Shown here one piece after another: positions 6,986 to 13,017 of a DNA stretch of 13,017 nt (positions within the stretch are counted from its first letter, which is position 1; the number at the start of each line of letters is the position of its first letter). The notes beneath the pieces were generated by a model. It was given only the letters and a program-made list of their open reading frames with translations. It was not told the DNA's origin and searched no databases. Source of the DNA: UBA927 sp964361785 (GTDB lineage Bacteria > Patescibacteriota > Microgenomatia > UBA10105 > UBA927); assembly GCA_964361785.1 (NCBI GenBank), contig CAYIBX010000027.1:1-13017 (forward strand), in the 5' to 3' direction. Both the position numbers and the translations under genes were made by a program.

Positions 6986-6994
6986 ATTATACCA
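6986..6994 (-). promoter_or_regulatory. Extended -10 for the GT2 gene, embedded in the tatD stop
   Basis: Minus strand TGG-TATAAT, a perfect extended -10. The TAA of tatD (6989-6987) lies inside the TATAAT. Predicted start of transcription is near 6979, a leader of about 13 bases. No clear -35, as is allowed with an extended -10. This would give the glycan genes transcription independent of metG-tatD. Confidence 0.5.
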
Positions 6995-7772
6995 TTTGAA
7001 AGAGCCGTTTGGTGTTTTCTGTCGTAGCGGTCATGATCACATCAGGGGTTGTGTGGTGAAGTTCGGCTATACAAATAGCAATGAGCGGAATATACTTAGG
7101 TTCGTTGCGTTCTCCTCTGTGTGGAAATGGAGTTAAATAGGGAGTGTCGGTTTCTAAAAGAAGCATGGAAATTGGTATTTCGCCAACGATTCGCTGCAAT
7201 GTTTTAGAATAGGTGACGTTTCCATCAATTCCTACGAATAACCCACGTTCTTTGGCCATTCGCGCTTCTTGAAGTCCGCCTGAAAAACAATGAATGACAC
7301 CAGTTGGTTTTTCATTCATCGAATCATATGTGTCAAAAAAATCTTCATAGGCATCGCGTACATGGATAATAGCTGGAAGATTATTTTTTGATGCAAGGAT
7401 CAGCTGTTCGATAAATAATTCTTTTTGAATACGTTTTTTGCTTGTCGCATTTTCATTTTTATAGAGATGATAATCAAGTCCGCATTCTCCAATTGCGACA
7501 ATACCATTATGTGAGGATGTAAGAAGTGCTTCAAGTTCTTTGTATGCTGTTTCAGGGCGGGTGGTTTGGGCTTCATAGGGATGAAAACCAATACTTGCAA
7601 ACACAATGCCTGGATGAATAGACGCAAGTCTGACAGCATCCGTATTTGAGCGCATATCAACACCGGGTACAATAAATTTTTTGACTCCGGCCTTTTTGGC
7701 GTTTCCTATAACCATTTGCCGATCCGAATCGAAGTGTGAAAATTGCAAATGACAGTGGGTATCGATATACAT
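6987..7772 (-). CDS. tatD: TatD family metal-dependent hydrolase (DNase)
   Basis: A 261-residue full-length TatD/YcfH-type TIM-barrel hydrolase, cytoplasmic, with 3'-5' exonuclease or DNase activity in characterised members. Metal-binding motifs are all present: 'DTHCHL' (4-9; His6, His8), 'GFHPYE' (62-67), 'IGECGLDY' (94-101; Glu96), 'IHVRDA' (136-141; His137), 'HCFSGG' (161-166) and 'LETDTPYLTP' (206-215; Asp209), followed by 'HRGERNEP'. It lies downstream of metG in the same direction, a pairing common in many bacteria. Between them is a terminator-like hairpin and a repeat-like double hairpin (7774-7818); no good tatD promoter was found, so readthrough from metG is likely. No Shine-Dalgarno precedes the ATG. 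Confidence 0.93.
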   Translation of the reverse strand: MYIDTHCHLQFSHFDSDRQMVIGNAKKAGVKKFIVPGVDMRSNTDAVRLASIHPGIVFASIGFHPYEAQTTRPETAYKELEALLTSSHNGIVAIGECGLDYHLYKNENATSKKRIQKELFIEQLILASKNNLPAIIHVRDAYEDFFDTYDSMNEKPTGVIHCFSGGLQEARMAKERGLFVGIDGNVTYSKTLQRIVGEIPISMLLLETDTPYLTPFPHRGERNEPKYIPLIAICIAELHHTTPDVIMTATTENTKRLFQMV

Positions 7773-7773
7773 A

Positions 7774-7818
7774 ACAAATTAATCCTGCGTAGCAGGATCT
7801 GGCTTCGCCAGACAAATT
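7774..7818. repeat. Double hairpin flanked by 7-bp direct repeats (REP/mini-element candidate)
   Basis: Two perfect GC-rich hairpins stand back to back: ATCCTGC-GTA-GCAGGAT (7782-7798) and TCTGGC-TTC-GCCAGA (7798-7812). They are flanked by direct copies of ACAAATT at 7774-7780 and 7812-7818. The 31-base core is much richer in GC than its surroundings. This resembles a REP-type extragenic palindrome or tiny non-autonomous element with a target duplication. Only one copy is in this window, so dispersal cannot be shown here. Confidence 0.55.
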
Positions 7819-7830
7819 GACGAAAATAAC

Positions 7831-7857
7831 AAAAAAACACCGCTCTATTTAAGACGG
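7831..7857 (-). terminator. Intrinsic terminator overlapping the metG stop
   Basis: Minus strand: CCGTCT (7857-7852), loop TAAAT, AGAGCGG (7846-7840, one bulged G), then TG and seven T's (7837-7831). The hairpin loop and 3' arm contain the metG stop codon (7847-7845). Likely partial, because tatD follows with no evident promoter. Confidence 0.5.
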
Positions 7858-9254
7858 GGGAACAGAGATGGTTCTACAGATATCTTTGATCCCGAAAATT
7901 GTTTGAGTATTTTGTCAGCAGTCTCTGGTAAGAATGGTTGGAGACAGTATCCAATGACTCGGATATCATCAACAAGTGTTTGGAGCACTGTTTGTTTTTC
8001 ATTTCCCTTTAATGCCCACACTTGTTTTTCGTTGACGAGCACATCACATGCTTTAATTTTTTCAAAAATAAACTTCAAGGTCACATCGAATTGAAATGAC
8101 TTTTCGAATTCTATAAGAGGAGTATCTGCAATTGTAGGTGATTTGAATGGAGCAAATGTCAACCCTTCGCACATTTTGGCAACTCTCGAGATTAGGTTTC
8201 CCAAACCGTTAGCCAAATCTGCGTTGTATTGCGCGGTAAATTTCATTATAGATAAATCACCATCATTTCCAAATTGTACGGCAGAGATTAATAGATACCG
8301 TGTCCCATCCGCGCCATATTTATCTACAAGCTGTTTTGGAGAGATTACATTTCCGAGTGATTTAGACATTTTTTGTCCGTCGATAGTAAAAAATCCGTGA
8401 GCGAATATTGTTTTTGGAAGATCTTTTATATCAGCGGCAATAAGTAAAGCCTGCCAGATTACAGTATGAAACCAAACGATGTCTTTTCCAATAAGTTGTA
8501 TATCTGGTGGCCAAAATGATGATTTGTTTGGTAAAAAATGTGGTGCTGTATAATAGTTTAAAAGTGCCTCTACCCAGACATAAATTGTTTGGTTACTATC
8601 CCATGGTACGGGAATACCCCATGAAACACCTGCTCTAGAGATAGATATATCTTCAACACCTTGTTTGAGCCTGCTCACTATTTCGTTATATCGTTCTTGT
8701 GGAAGAATTGTATATTCGTGTTGTTCAATTTTTGATAGAACTTTTTTTGATAGCTCTTTAAGTTTAAAGAAGTAATTATTTTCTTTTTGGTATATAGCTT
8801 CTCTTGTTGGATGGAGAGGACATTTCCCATCAACCATGTCTGTTTCCGTTAGAAATTTTTCACATCCGACACAGTACCAACCCTCATATACACCTTTATA
8901 AATATACCCATTGTCATATATGCGTTGTAGTACTTGTTGAGCAATTTTTTCGTGTCTTGGGTCAGTCGTGCGAATAAAAAAATCATAGTTAATATTTAAG
9001 GACTTCCATGCATCTGCAAAACGTTGGGACACTTCATCAGCGAATTCCTTTGGTTTCTTACCATGTTTTTCAGCCGCTTGTGCGATATTTGCACCATGCT
9101 CATCAGTTCCTGTGAGAAAAAATACATTTTCTTTACCAGATAGTAACTGTTTATACCGAGCAATAATATCAGCTGCAAGCGTGGTATATGCATGCCCAAC
9201 ATGTGGTACGTCATTTACATAATAAATTGTTGTTGTTATATAGAATTTGTTCAT
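7845..9254 (-). CDS. metG: Methionyl-tRNA synthetase
   Basis: A 469-residue class I aminoacyl-tRNA synthetase that charges tRNA-Met. The nucleotide-binding signature is 'PHVGHAY' (17-23) and the second is KMSKS (295-299, in 'GQKMSKSLGN'). The connective domain keeps a single zinc knuckle, CVGC (128-131) with CPLH (145-148). The short length shows the form without the C-terminal EMAP-II-like tRNA-binding domain. The frame runs on to an upstream TTG-type start and to an ATG at 9263, but the ATG at 9254 gives the normal 'MNKFYITTTIYYVN' N-terminus. That ATG lies one base after the TAG of the antitoxin gene, so metG is probably translated by coupling and transcribed from the antitoxin promoter. 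No Shine-Dalgarno is visible. Confidence 0.95.
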   Translation of the reverse strand: MNKFYITTTIYYVNDVPHVGHAYTTLAADIIARYKQLLSGKENVFFLTGTDEHGANIAQAAEKHGKKPKEFADEVSQRFADAWKSLNINYDFFIRTTDPRHEKIAQQVLQRIYDNGYIYKGVYEGWYCVGCEKFLTETDMVDGKCPLHPTREAIYQKENNYFFKLKELSKKVLSKIEQHEYTILPQERYNEIVSRLKQGVEDISISRAGVSWGIPVPWDSNQTIYVWVEALLNYYTAPHFLPNKSSFWPPDIQLIGKDIVWFHTVIWQALLIAADIKDLPKTIFAHGFFTIDGQKMSKSLGNVISPKQLVDKYGADGTRYLLISAVQFGNDGDLSIMKFTAQYNADLANGLGNLISRVAKMCEGLTFAPFKSPTIADTPLIEFEKSFQFDVTLKFIFEKIKACDVLVNEKQVWALKGNEKQTVLQTLVDDIRVIGYCLQPFLPETADKILKQFSGSKISVEPSLFPRLK

Positions 9255-9255
9255 G

Positions 9256-9528
9256 CTATGCATTAAACGATACTTGAAGTGTTGTGTCAAATTCCTCTGC
9301 GAGGCGTTTGAGAAATGAAAGAGAAGTGGTAGTTTTTGCGTTTTCCACGCGAGAAATAACAGATTGCCGCGTTTTCATTTTTGTCGCCAACTGTTTTTGT
9401 GTCAATTTGTGTTTGATGCGTTGTGCAATTACTTCTCGTGCAATTCGATATTCAAGCTCTACGTCTTTGAGTGCTTGGCGAAACTCAGCATTTTTAAGTA
9501 AATGTTTTTTGTGTGTATTCCAGTCCAT
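9256..9528 (-). CDS. higA: XRE-family HigA-like antitoxin
   Basis: A 90-residue helix-turn-helix protein. An N-terminal 'FRQALKDVELEYRIAREVIA' segment (16-35) precedes a Cro/CI-type HTH (about 36-83) with 'KLTQKQLATKMKTRQSVISR' as turn and recognition helices, and ends in 'EFDTTLQVSF', the usual tail of HigA partners of Gp49-type toxins. It should neutralise the toxin and repress its own promoter. A perfect AAGGAG Shine-Dalgarno (9535-9540) stands six bases before the ATG. The toxin gene ends 43 bases upstream, giving the toxin-first order of higBA. Unusually, the antitoxin has its own promoter and is followed after one base by metG. Confidence 0.87.
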   Translation of the reverse strand: MDWNTHKKHLLKNAEFRQALKDVELEYRIAREVIAQRIKHKLTQKQLATKMKTRQSVISRVENAKTTTSLSFLKRLAEEFDTTLQVSFNA

Positions 9529-9534
9529 ATGGTT

Positions 9535-9575
9535 CTCCTTGAATATAAAATATCACAATATTGTAATATTGTCAA
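9535..9575 (-). promoter_or_regulatory. higA-metG promoter with operator dyad in the spacer and strong SD
   Basis: Minus strand: -35 TTGACA (9575-9570, perfect), 17-base spacer, -10 TATTTT (9552-9547), then AAGGAG (9540-9535) and the ATG at 9528. The spacer and the end of the -35 hold a perfect dyad, ACAATATT-GT-AATATTGT (9555-9572). A repressor there would block RNA polymerase, fitting autoregulation by the HTH antitoxin. The dyad also overlaps the toxin stop codon. Confidence 0.65.
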
Positions 9576-9922
9576 TATCGAGCCATATACTCTCGAAATC
9601 GGGCAACAGCCGTAGTGATGTCTTTTATTGGTGTTTTTTGTTTCTTTTTTATACATCCGTGAAGAAACAGGAACGTTTTTTCCGTGAGAGCTACATACAT
9701 GACGCGAATATTATTCGTGCCTAATATTCGTAATTCCCACAAAGGAGTACTAGCAAGTTTCTTAACATGAGGAAGTCCAAGTTGTATTCCGTATTCGAGA
9801 AGTAATTCAAATGTATTATAAATTTTAGCCTTTGTCTTTATCGGGAGTGATTCAATGAAGCGATACACAGGCTCGTTGCCTGATGGAGATTGATAGTATT
9901 TTATTTTCCAGATGTAAGCCAT
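9572..9922 (-). CDS. higB: HigB/Gp49-like (RelE superfamily) toxin
   Basis: A 116-residue protein of the phage Gp49-like HigB family, whose members are usually ribosome-dependent mRNA endonucleases. Recognisable parts are 'VYRFIESLP..TKAKI' (19-34), 'LGLPHVKKLASTPLWELRI' (48-66), 'RVMYVAL' (73-79), 'FLFLHGCIKKKQKTP' (85-99) and the C-terminal helix 'AVARFREYM'. The basic 'KKKQKTP' stretch is the conserved end of the domain. The frame could begin at a TTG at 9943, but ATG 9922 gives the common N-terminus. It sits 11 bases after the 100-aa membrane protein gene and 43 before the antitoxin. It is intact, with no stop or frameshift. Confidence 0.87.
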   Translation of the reverse strand: MAYIWKIKYYQSPSGNEPVYRFIESLPIKTKAKIYNTFELLLEYGIQLGLPHVKKLASTPLWELRILGTNNIRVMYVALTEKTFLFLHGCIKKKQKTPIKDITTAVARFREYMARY

Positions 9923-9933
9923 ATTTGTGGAGC

Positions 9934-10236
9934 TTATTTCCAAAAATATTTTTGAGCTATAAGACTTGCTAACAATAATACGGCATATAGCGGATGGCGA
10001 AGATGAAATAGTCGTAATAATAGAAGCGCGACTACAAAGAGAGTGGCAAGAAGCGCAATACGATTATTGGGGATTATAAAAAGCGACCAGCTGTATGTAG
10101 CGATAGCTAAAAGGAACAAAAATATGAAAATTAACAGCGGCGTATCTGGTGTATAAGTAGAGATTACATACCCCAATCCGCTTAAGGCCGATATACCAAG
10201 AAGTGCCCAACGGAAATCTCGATTTATGGTTAACAT
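9934..10236 (-). CDS. Small four-helix membrane protein of unknown function
   Basis: A 100-residue protein with four hydrophobic segments (about 10-27, 33-54, 59-77, 82-97), short polar loops and a Lys at the end; not recognised. The frame continues 12 codons further up, but the ATG at 10236 is preceded by TACAAT-GAAACT, the leaderless arrangement seen at three other genes, and the longer form would overlap the rmuC promoter. It precedes the toxin gene by 11 bases and may be cotranscribed with it, and it diverges from rmuC. Membership of a toxin-antitoxin operon does not in itself suggest a role. Confidence 0.75.
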   Translation of the reverse strand: MLTINRDFRWALLGISALSGLGYVISTYTPDTPLLIFIFLFLLAIATYSWSLFIIPNNRIALLATLFVVALLLLRLFHLRHPLYAVLLLASLIAQKYFWK

Positions 10237-10242
10237 AGTTTC

Positions 10243-10273
10243 ATTGTATGGCCTTTCTGTCATTTGATACAAT
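10243..10273. promoter_or_regulatory. Symmetrical overlapping divergent promoter
   Basis: ATTGTAT (10243-10249), 17 bases, ATACAAT (10267-10273): a perfect 7-bp inverted repeat. On the plus strand it reads TTGTAT (10244-10249), 18 bases, TGA-TACAAT (10268-10273, extended -10), driving rmuC. On the minus strand it reads TTGTAT (10272-10267), 18 bases, TACAAT (10248-10243), driving the small membrane protein. Each arm thus serves as -35 for one direction and -10 for the other. Confidence 0.6.
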
Positions 10274-10283
10274 AACGCTTGCT

Positions 10284-11294
10284 ATGACTTTTGATCTTCT
10301 CATCATTATTATTACTCTCATTATTGGATTTGTTGTGCTTTTTTTCTTAATAAAAAAGGAATTGACCAAAGAAGCTTCGGTCACTGATACATCAACACTT
10401 ACAGCCTGGCTTCGGTCTATGCAAGAATCTATAGAAAATACGAATAAAGCATTAAATGATAGTATGCGTGGACAAACAGGTGATGTGGCCAAGATGCTGC
10501 AGGTAAATAGTAAAGATTTAAATGAACGATTAGATACTGCTGCGAGGGTGATTGGCGACCTGAAGCAAAATTTAGGCGAGATGTCTGAGGTAGGAAAAGG
10601 GATAAAAAGTTTACAGGAATTTTTGCAGTCGCCTAAACTTCGCGGCAACATCGGCGAACAAGTGTTGCAGGATATGATCGGGCAAACGTTTCCCAAAAAT
10701 TCGTTTCATCTGCAGTATGCATTTAAATCAGGAATGAAAGTAGATGCAGTATTAAAAACCGATGCAGGGCTTTTGTGTATTGACTCCAAATTTCCAATGG
10801 AAAATTTTACCTTGATGCATAAGGGAGAGACTGAAAATGCGCGTGCGATCGCCAAAAAGCAGTTTATGATCGACGTGAAAAAACATGTGAGCGATATCAG
10901 TAAAAAGTATATCTTACCAGAAGAGAAAACGTTAGATTTTGCTCTCATGTATATTCCTTCAGAATCCGTGTACTACGAAATTGCCAATATGGAAGACCTT
11001 ATGGATTATGCCCGTAAGCAACGCGTATATCCGGTCTCTCCCAATACGCTCTATGCACATTTACAAGTGTTGCTTTTAAGTTTTCAGGGGAAAGATTTGG
11101 AACAAAAATCACGAGAGGTATTTAGGCTTCTTCGTGCCATCCAAAAAGATTATACGAAAGTTGAAGAAAATATCAGCGTGTTGGGAAAGCATGTCAATAA
11201 TGCGTATAATTCCATGAGTTCTGTTTCAGGCGCATTTAGTTTGTTGGGACAAAAGCTTTCACAAACGCAATCAATTGATGCCCCAGACGATTGA
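10284..11294 (+). CDS. rmuC: RmuC-like protein (PD-(D/E)XK fold)
   Basis: A 336-residue homologue of RmuC, a family linked to limiting DNA rearrangement at inverted repeats. Residues 2-23 form a membrane anchor, about 35-110 a predicted coiled coil, and the C-terminal half is the PD-(D/E)XK nuclease-like domain: 'SPKLRGNIGEQVLQDMI' (116-132, Glu125), 'VDAVL' (Asp154) and 'IDSKFPMENF' (166-175, Asp167, Lys169), then 'YIPSESVYYE'. The frame extends to an ATG at 10248, but that lies in the -35 box; the ATG at 10284 is ten bases after the -10 and places the anchor at the very N-terminus. The MFS gene follows after nine bases, so the two are probably cotranscribed. Confidence 0.88.
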   Translation: MTFDLLIIIITLIIGFVVLFFLIKKELTKEASVTDTSTLTAWLRSMQESIENTNKALNDSMRGQTGDVAKMLQVNSKDLNERLDTAARVIGDLKQNLGEMSEVGKGIKSLQEFLQSPKLRGNIGEQVLQDMIGQTFPKNSFHLQYAFKSGMKVDAVLKTDAGLLCIDSKFPMENFTLMHKGETENARAIAKKQFMIDVKKHVSDISKKYILPEEKTLDFALMYIPSESVYYEIANMEDLMDYARKQRVYPVSPNTLYAHLQVLLLSFQGKDLEQKSREVFRLLRAIQKDYTKVEENISVLGKHVNNAYNSMSSVSGAFSLLGQKLSQTQSIDAPDD

Positions 11295-11303
11295 GAGAAA
11301 ATC

Positions 11304-12557
11304 ATGTTAACAAAAATAAAACATACGGTTGGAGAATTTTTGCCGGCTCTCAGGTCGCCAAATTATAGGTTATATTTTTGGGGTCAAGGCATCTCCCTCG
11401 TCGGGACGTGGATGCAGGATATTGCTCAGTCATGGCTTATTTATCCTGTGTTGACCAACAATAAATCTCTTCTTGGTATAGTAAGCTTTGTCAATCTTAT
11501 TCCGACTGTAATGCTTTCCCTATTTGCAGGGGTGCTCGTTGATCGCGTAAGTAGAAAAAAGGGGCTTATAGCGACACAGTCAGCATTTGCACTCATTGCA
11601 TTTATTTTGTGGTTTTTAATTGTGACAAAGTCCATTGCAGTTTGGCATGTCATGGTTGCGACATTTATGACAGGTGTCGTGTTTGCATTTGATATGCCAT
11701 TTCGTCAGTCGTTTATGATTGAGCTTGTTGAGAAGAAATATTTCAGCAGTGCTATCGGACTTAATGCCGCCATATTTAATGCGGCTCGCGCTATCGGGCC
11801 CGCTATAGCTGGAGTTCTTATAGCAACGATTGGCATTTCAACAGCGTATTTGATTAATAGTATTAGTTTTTTTGCCCTCATTTTTGGCGTGCGAGCCATA
11901 CAGGTTTCAAAAAAGACGGAGATTGTAGTCCATACACCGTTTAAGATGGGTTTTTATGAGGGAATTAATTATATCCGAACCAATAAAGTGCTTGCCGTGT
12001 TGTTGGGTATATTATTTTGTTTGACGTTGTTTACGTGGCCGCTTGCGACATTACTTCCGGTTTTTGCCCATGATATATTTCATATGGATGAATTAGGATT
12101 TGGACTTCTTCATGCATTTTTTGGCATGGGGGCACTGGTAGCGGCATTGTTATTTTATAAAATATTTACGTTGACAAAAAATATATATCGATTTCTTGTG
12201 ATTGCAATTTCACTTGCTGCCATGACGCAAATTCTTTTTTCACTCTCAACGATTTTTTTCCTGTCACTATTGCTGCAATTTATCGGCGGTTGGGCAGTCA
12301 TTACGGTGATTACGTTTTGTAATACGCTTTTGCAAACCACCGTTCCTTCTAGGCTTCGTGGACGCATTGCCAGTTTTTATTCACTCGTTTTAATCGGCGG
12401 TATGCCATTTGGAGGACTGTTGGGAAGTATTGGTGTGGCAGCAGTCGGGCCACGTATGACAGTGGGTATTTCCGGAGTACTTTTAGGGTTAACAACATTG
12501 ATACTTATCAGTTCGACACGAGGAAAATTTCAAACAAAGCTTGCCGCACTCATATAA
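11304..12557 (+). CDS. MFS transporter, MFS_3/EntS-like
   Basis: A 417-residue major facilitator protein with 12 expected helices. The N-terminal 'ALRSPNYRLYFWGQGISLVGTWMQ' region (about 16-39) and 'GVLVDRVSRKK' (76-86, the loop 2-3 signature), 'FDMPFRQSFMIELV' and 'AIGLNAAIFNAARAIGPAIAG' place it in the MFS_3 group, which includes the enterobactin exporter EntS. It probably exports a small molecule or drug; the substrate cannot be predicted. The ATG is preceded by GAGAG overlapping the rmuC stop region (from 11292), a suitable Shine-Dalgarno. Its own last codons read ATA TAA T, again producing a TATAAT at 12553-12558 just before the next gene. Confidence 0.88.
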   Translation: MLTKIKHTVGEFLPALRSPNYRLYFWGQGISLVGTWMQDIAQSWLIYPVLTNNKSLLGIVSFVNLIPTVMLSLFAGVLVDRVSRKKGLIATQSAFALIAFILWFLIVTKSIAVWHVMVATFMTGVVFAFDMPFRQSFMIELVEKKYFSSAIGLNAAIFNAARAIGPAIAGVLIATIGISTAYLINSISFFALIFGVRAIQVSKKTEIVVHTPFKMGFYEGINYIRTNKVLAVLLGILFCLTLFTWPLATLLPVFAHDIFHMDELGFGLLHAFFGMGALVAALLFYKIFTLTKNIYRFLVIAISLAAMTQILFSLSTIFFLSLLLQFIGGWAVITVITFCNTLLQTTVPSRLRGRIASFYSLVLIGGMPFGGLLGSIGVAAVGPRMTVGISGVLLGLTTLILISSTRGKFQTKLAALI

Positions 12558-12574
12558 TTTTTGTATTAATATAG

Positions 12575-12580
12575 TAGAAT
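12575..12580 (+). promoter_or_regulatory. -10 box 6 bases before the hydrolase ATG
   Basis: TAGAAT, then ACGGAT, then the ATG at 12587. No convincing -35 is seen at the right distance. The spacing predicts a transcript starting on the start codon. A TATAAT also lies at 12553-12558 over the MFS stop. Confidence 0.45.
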
Positions 12581-12586
12581 ACGGAT

Positions 12587-12964
12587 ATGAAAAATGTGAA
12601 TATCTTTCATGGAACTGGTTGCACGCCAAATTCTTTTTGGTTTCCGTATGTAAAGAGAGAATTAGAGAGATGTTATAAGGTGTGGATTCCTTTATTGCCA
12701 AATGCTGACCATCCAGATTTAAAAAATTGGCTACCAGTTGCACAAGAAGGTTCTTATACAAAAGACACAGTCGTTATTGGTCATTCTGCAGGGTGCCCAC
12801 TTGCATTAAGTGTCATTGAAAAGTTAACAAGTCCGATTCGTTTAGCAATACTTGTTTCTGGATATGCGCGGCAAAAGCCAGAATGGAAAAATCCTGAAAA
12901 AATTCTTCAACCTTCATATGATTGGAAGAAAATTAAAAAGAATGTTAAAGAATTGATATATTAA
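12587..12964 (+). pseudogene. Truncated RBBP9/YdeN-like serine hydrolase
   Basis: The 125 residues are the N-terminal two thirds of an alpha/beta hydrolase of the RBBP9/YdeN type, normally about 180 residues. Visible are 'HGTGCTPNSFWFPYVKREL' (8-26), 'PLLPNADHPDLKNWLP' (35-50) and the nucleophile elbow 'VIGHSAGCPLAL' (63-74, Ser67). It follows the family through 'YDWKKIKKNVKELIY' and then stops at 12962-12964, just before the expected strand that carries the catalytic Asp ('HSDNDPYVP' in relatives); the later His is also missing. None of the three plus-strand frames continues the missing part, so this is not a simple frameshift. A promoter-like box still precedes it. Probably an inactive remnant; a functional truncated protein is less likely. 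Confidence 0.7.
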
Positions 12965-12998
12965 GGGTCTAGAGTAGATTAGCACTAACCAAATACGG

Positions 12999-13017
12999 TA
13001 AAATGTTGCTATGACGC
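12999..13017 (+). promoter_or_regulatory. -10 box and start of a gene leaving the window
   Basis: TAAAAT (12999-13004), then GTTGCT, then ATG at 13011 running off the edge as Met-Thr. The arrangement matches the other TANAAT-six-ATG starts. The product cannot be told from seven bases. Confidence 0.4.

Noticed and set aside
7774..7818. CRISPR repeat or riboswitch reading of the double hairpin
   Set aside because: Only one copy with no spacers, and the stems are simple perfect palindromes with triloops, unlike a ligand-binding aptamer.
9284..9724. Plus-strand open frame of 146 codons across the toxin-antitoxin genes
   Set aside because: Runs antisense through two recognisable proteins and their promoter, and its translation is rich in Cys, Ser and Phe with no domain pattern.
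10248..10283. Longer RmuC start at ATG 10248
   Set aside because: That ATG lies within the predicted -35 box and would not be on the rmuC transcript from the promoter seen.

Overview
The window looks like chromosome of a small-genome bacterium of the Candidate Phyla Radiation (Patescibacteria), probably Microgenomates. This is inferred from four things: AT-rich, tightly packed genes; PEGA/SH3 and RmuC envelope and housekeeping genes of the type common there; a WecA/MraY-like protein of the odd 'PGYGGK' type; and many small membrane proteins. TGA is used as a stop (M23 peptidase, 127-aa membrane protein), so the recoded UGA-glycine code is not in use.

Left end (1-1800): a minus-strand M23 peptidase and a plus-strand PEGA/SH3 membrane protein diverge from a compact regulatory region. 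The peptidase leader is a terminator-like hairpin whose U-run abuts the AUG. Middle (1800-9922): a long minus-strand run read right to left: HigB-like toxin, HigA-like antitoxin, methionyl-tRNA synthetase, TatD hydrolase, processive-type GT2, GT39/PMT-like membrane glycosyltransferase, small membrane protein, WecA/MraY-like protein, and a UbiA-family decaprenyl-phosphate phosphoribosyltransferase-like enzyme. The last five form a probable envelope-glycan module built on polyprenyl-phosphate sugars. A double hairpin flanked by 7-bp direct repeats sits between metG and tatD.

Right end (9934-13017): a 100-aa membrane protein and plus-strand rmuC diverge from a symmetrical overlapping promoter. 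rmuC is followed by an MFS exporter, a C-terminally truncated RBBP9/YdeN-like hydrolase, and the start of another gene at the edge.

Two signals stand out. First, four genes have TANAAT placed exactly six bases before their ATG, which predicts leaderless transcripts starting at the A of the start codon. Second, the WecA/MraY-like protein lacks acidic residues in two of the four conserved catalytic motifs, yet sits in an intact glycan operon beside a phosphoribosyltransferase homologue. Essential metG also lies one base after the antitoxin stop, behind a strong promoter that contains an 18-bp dyad.
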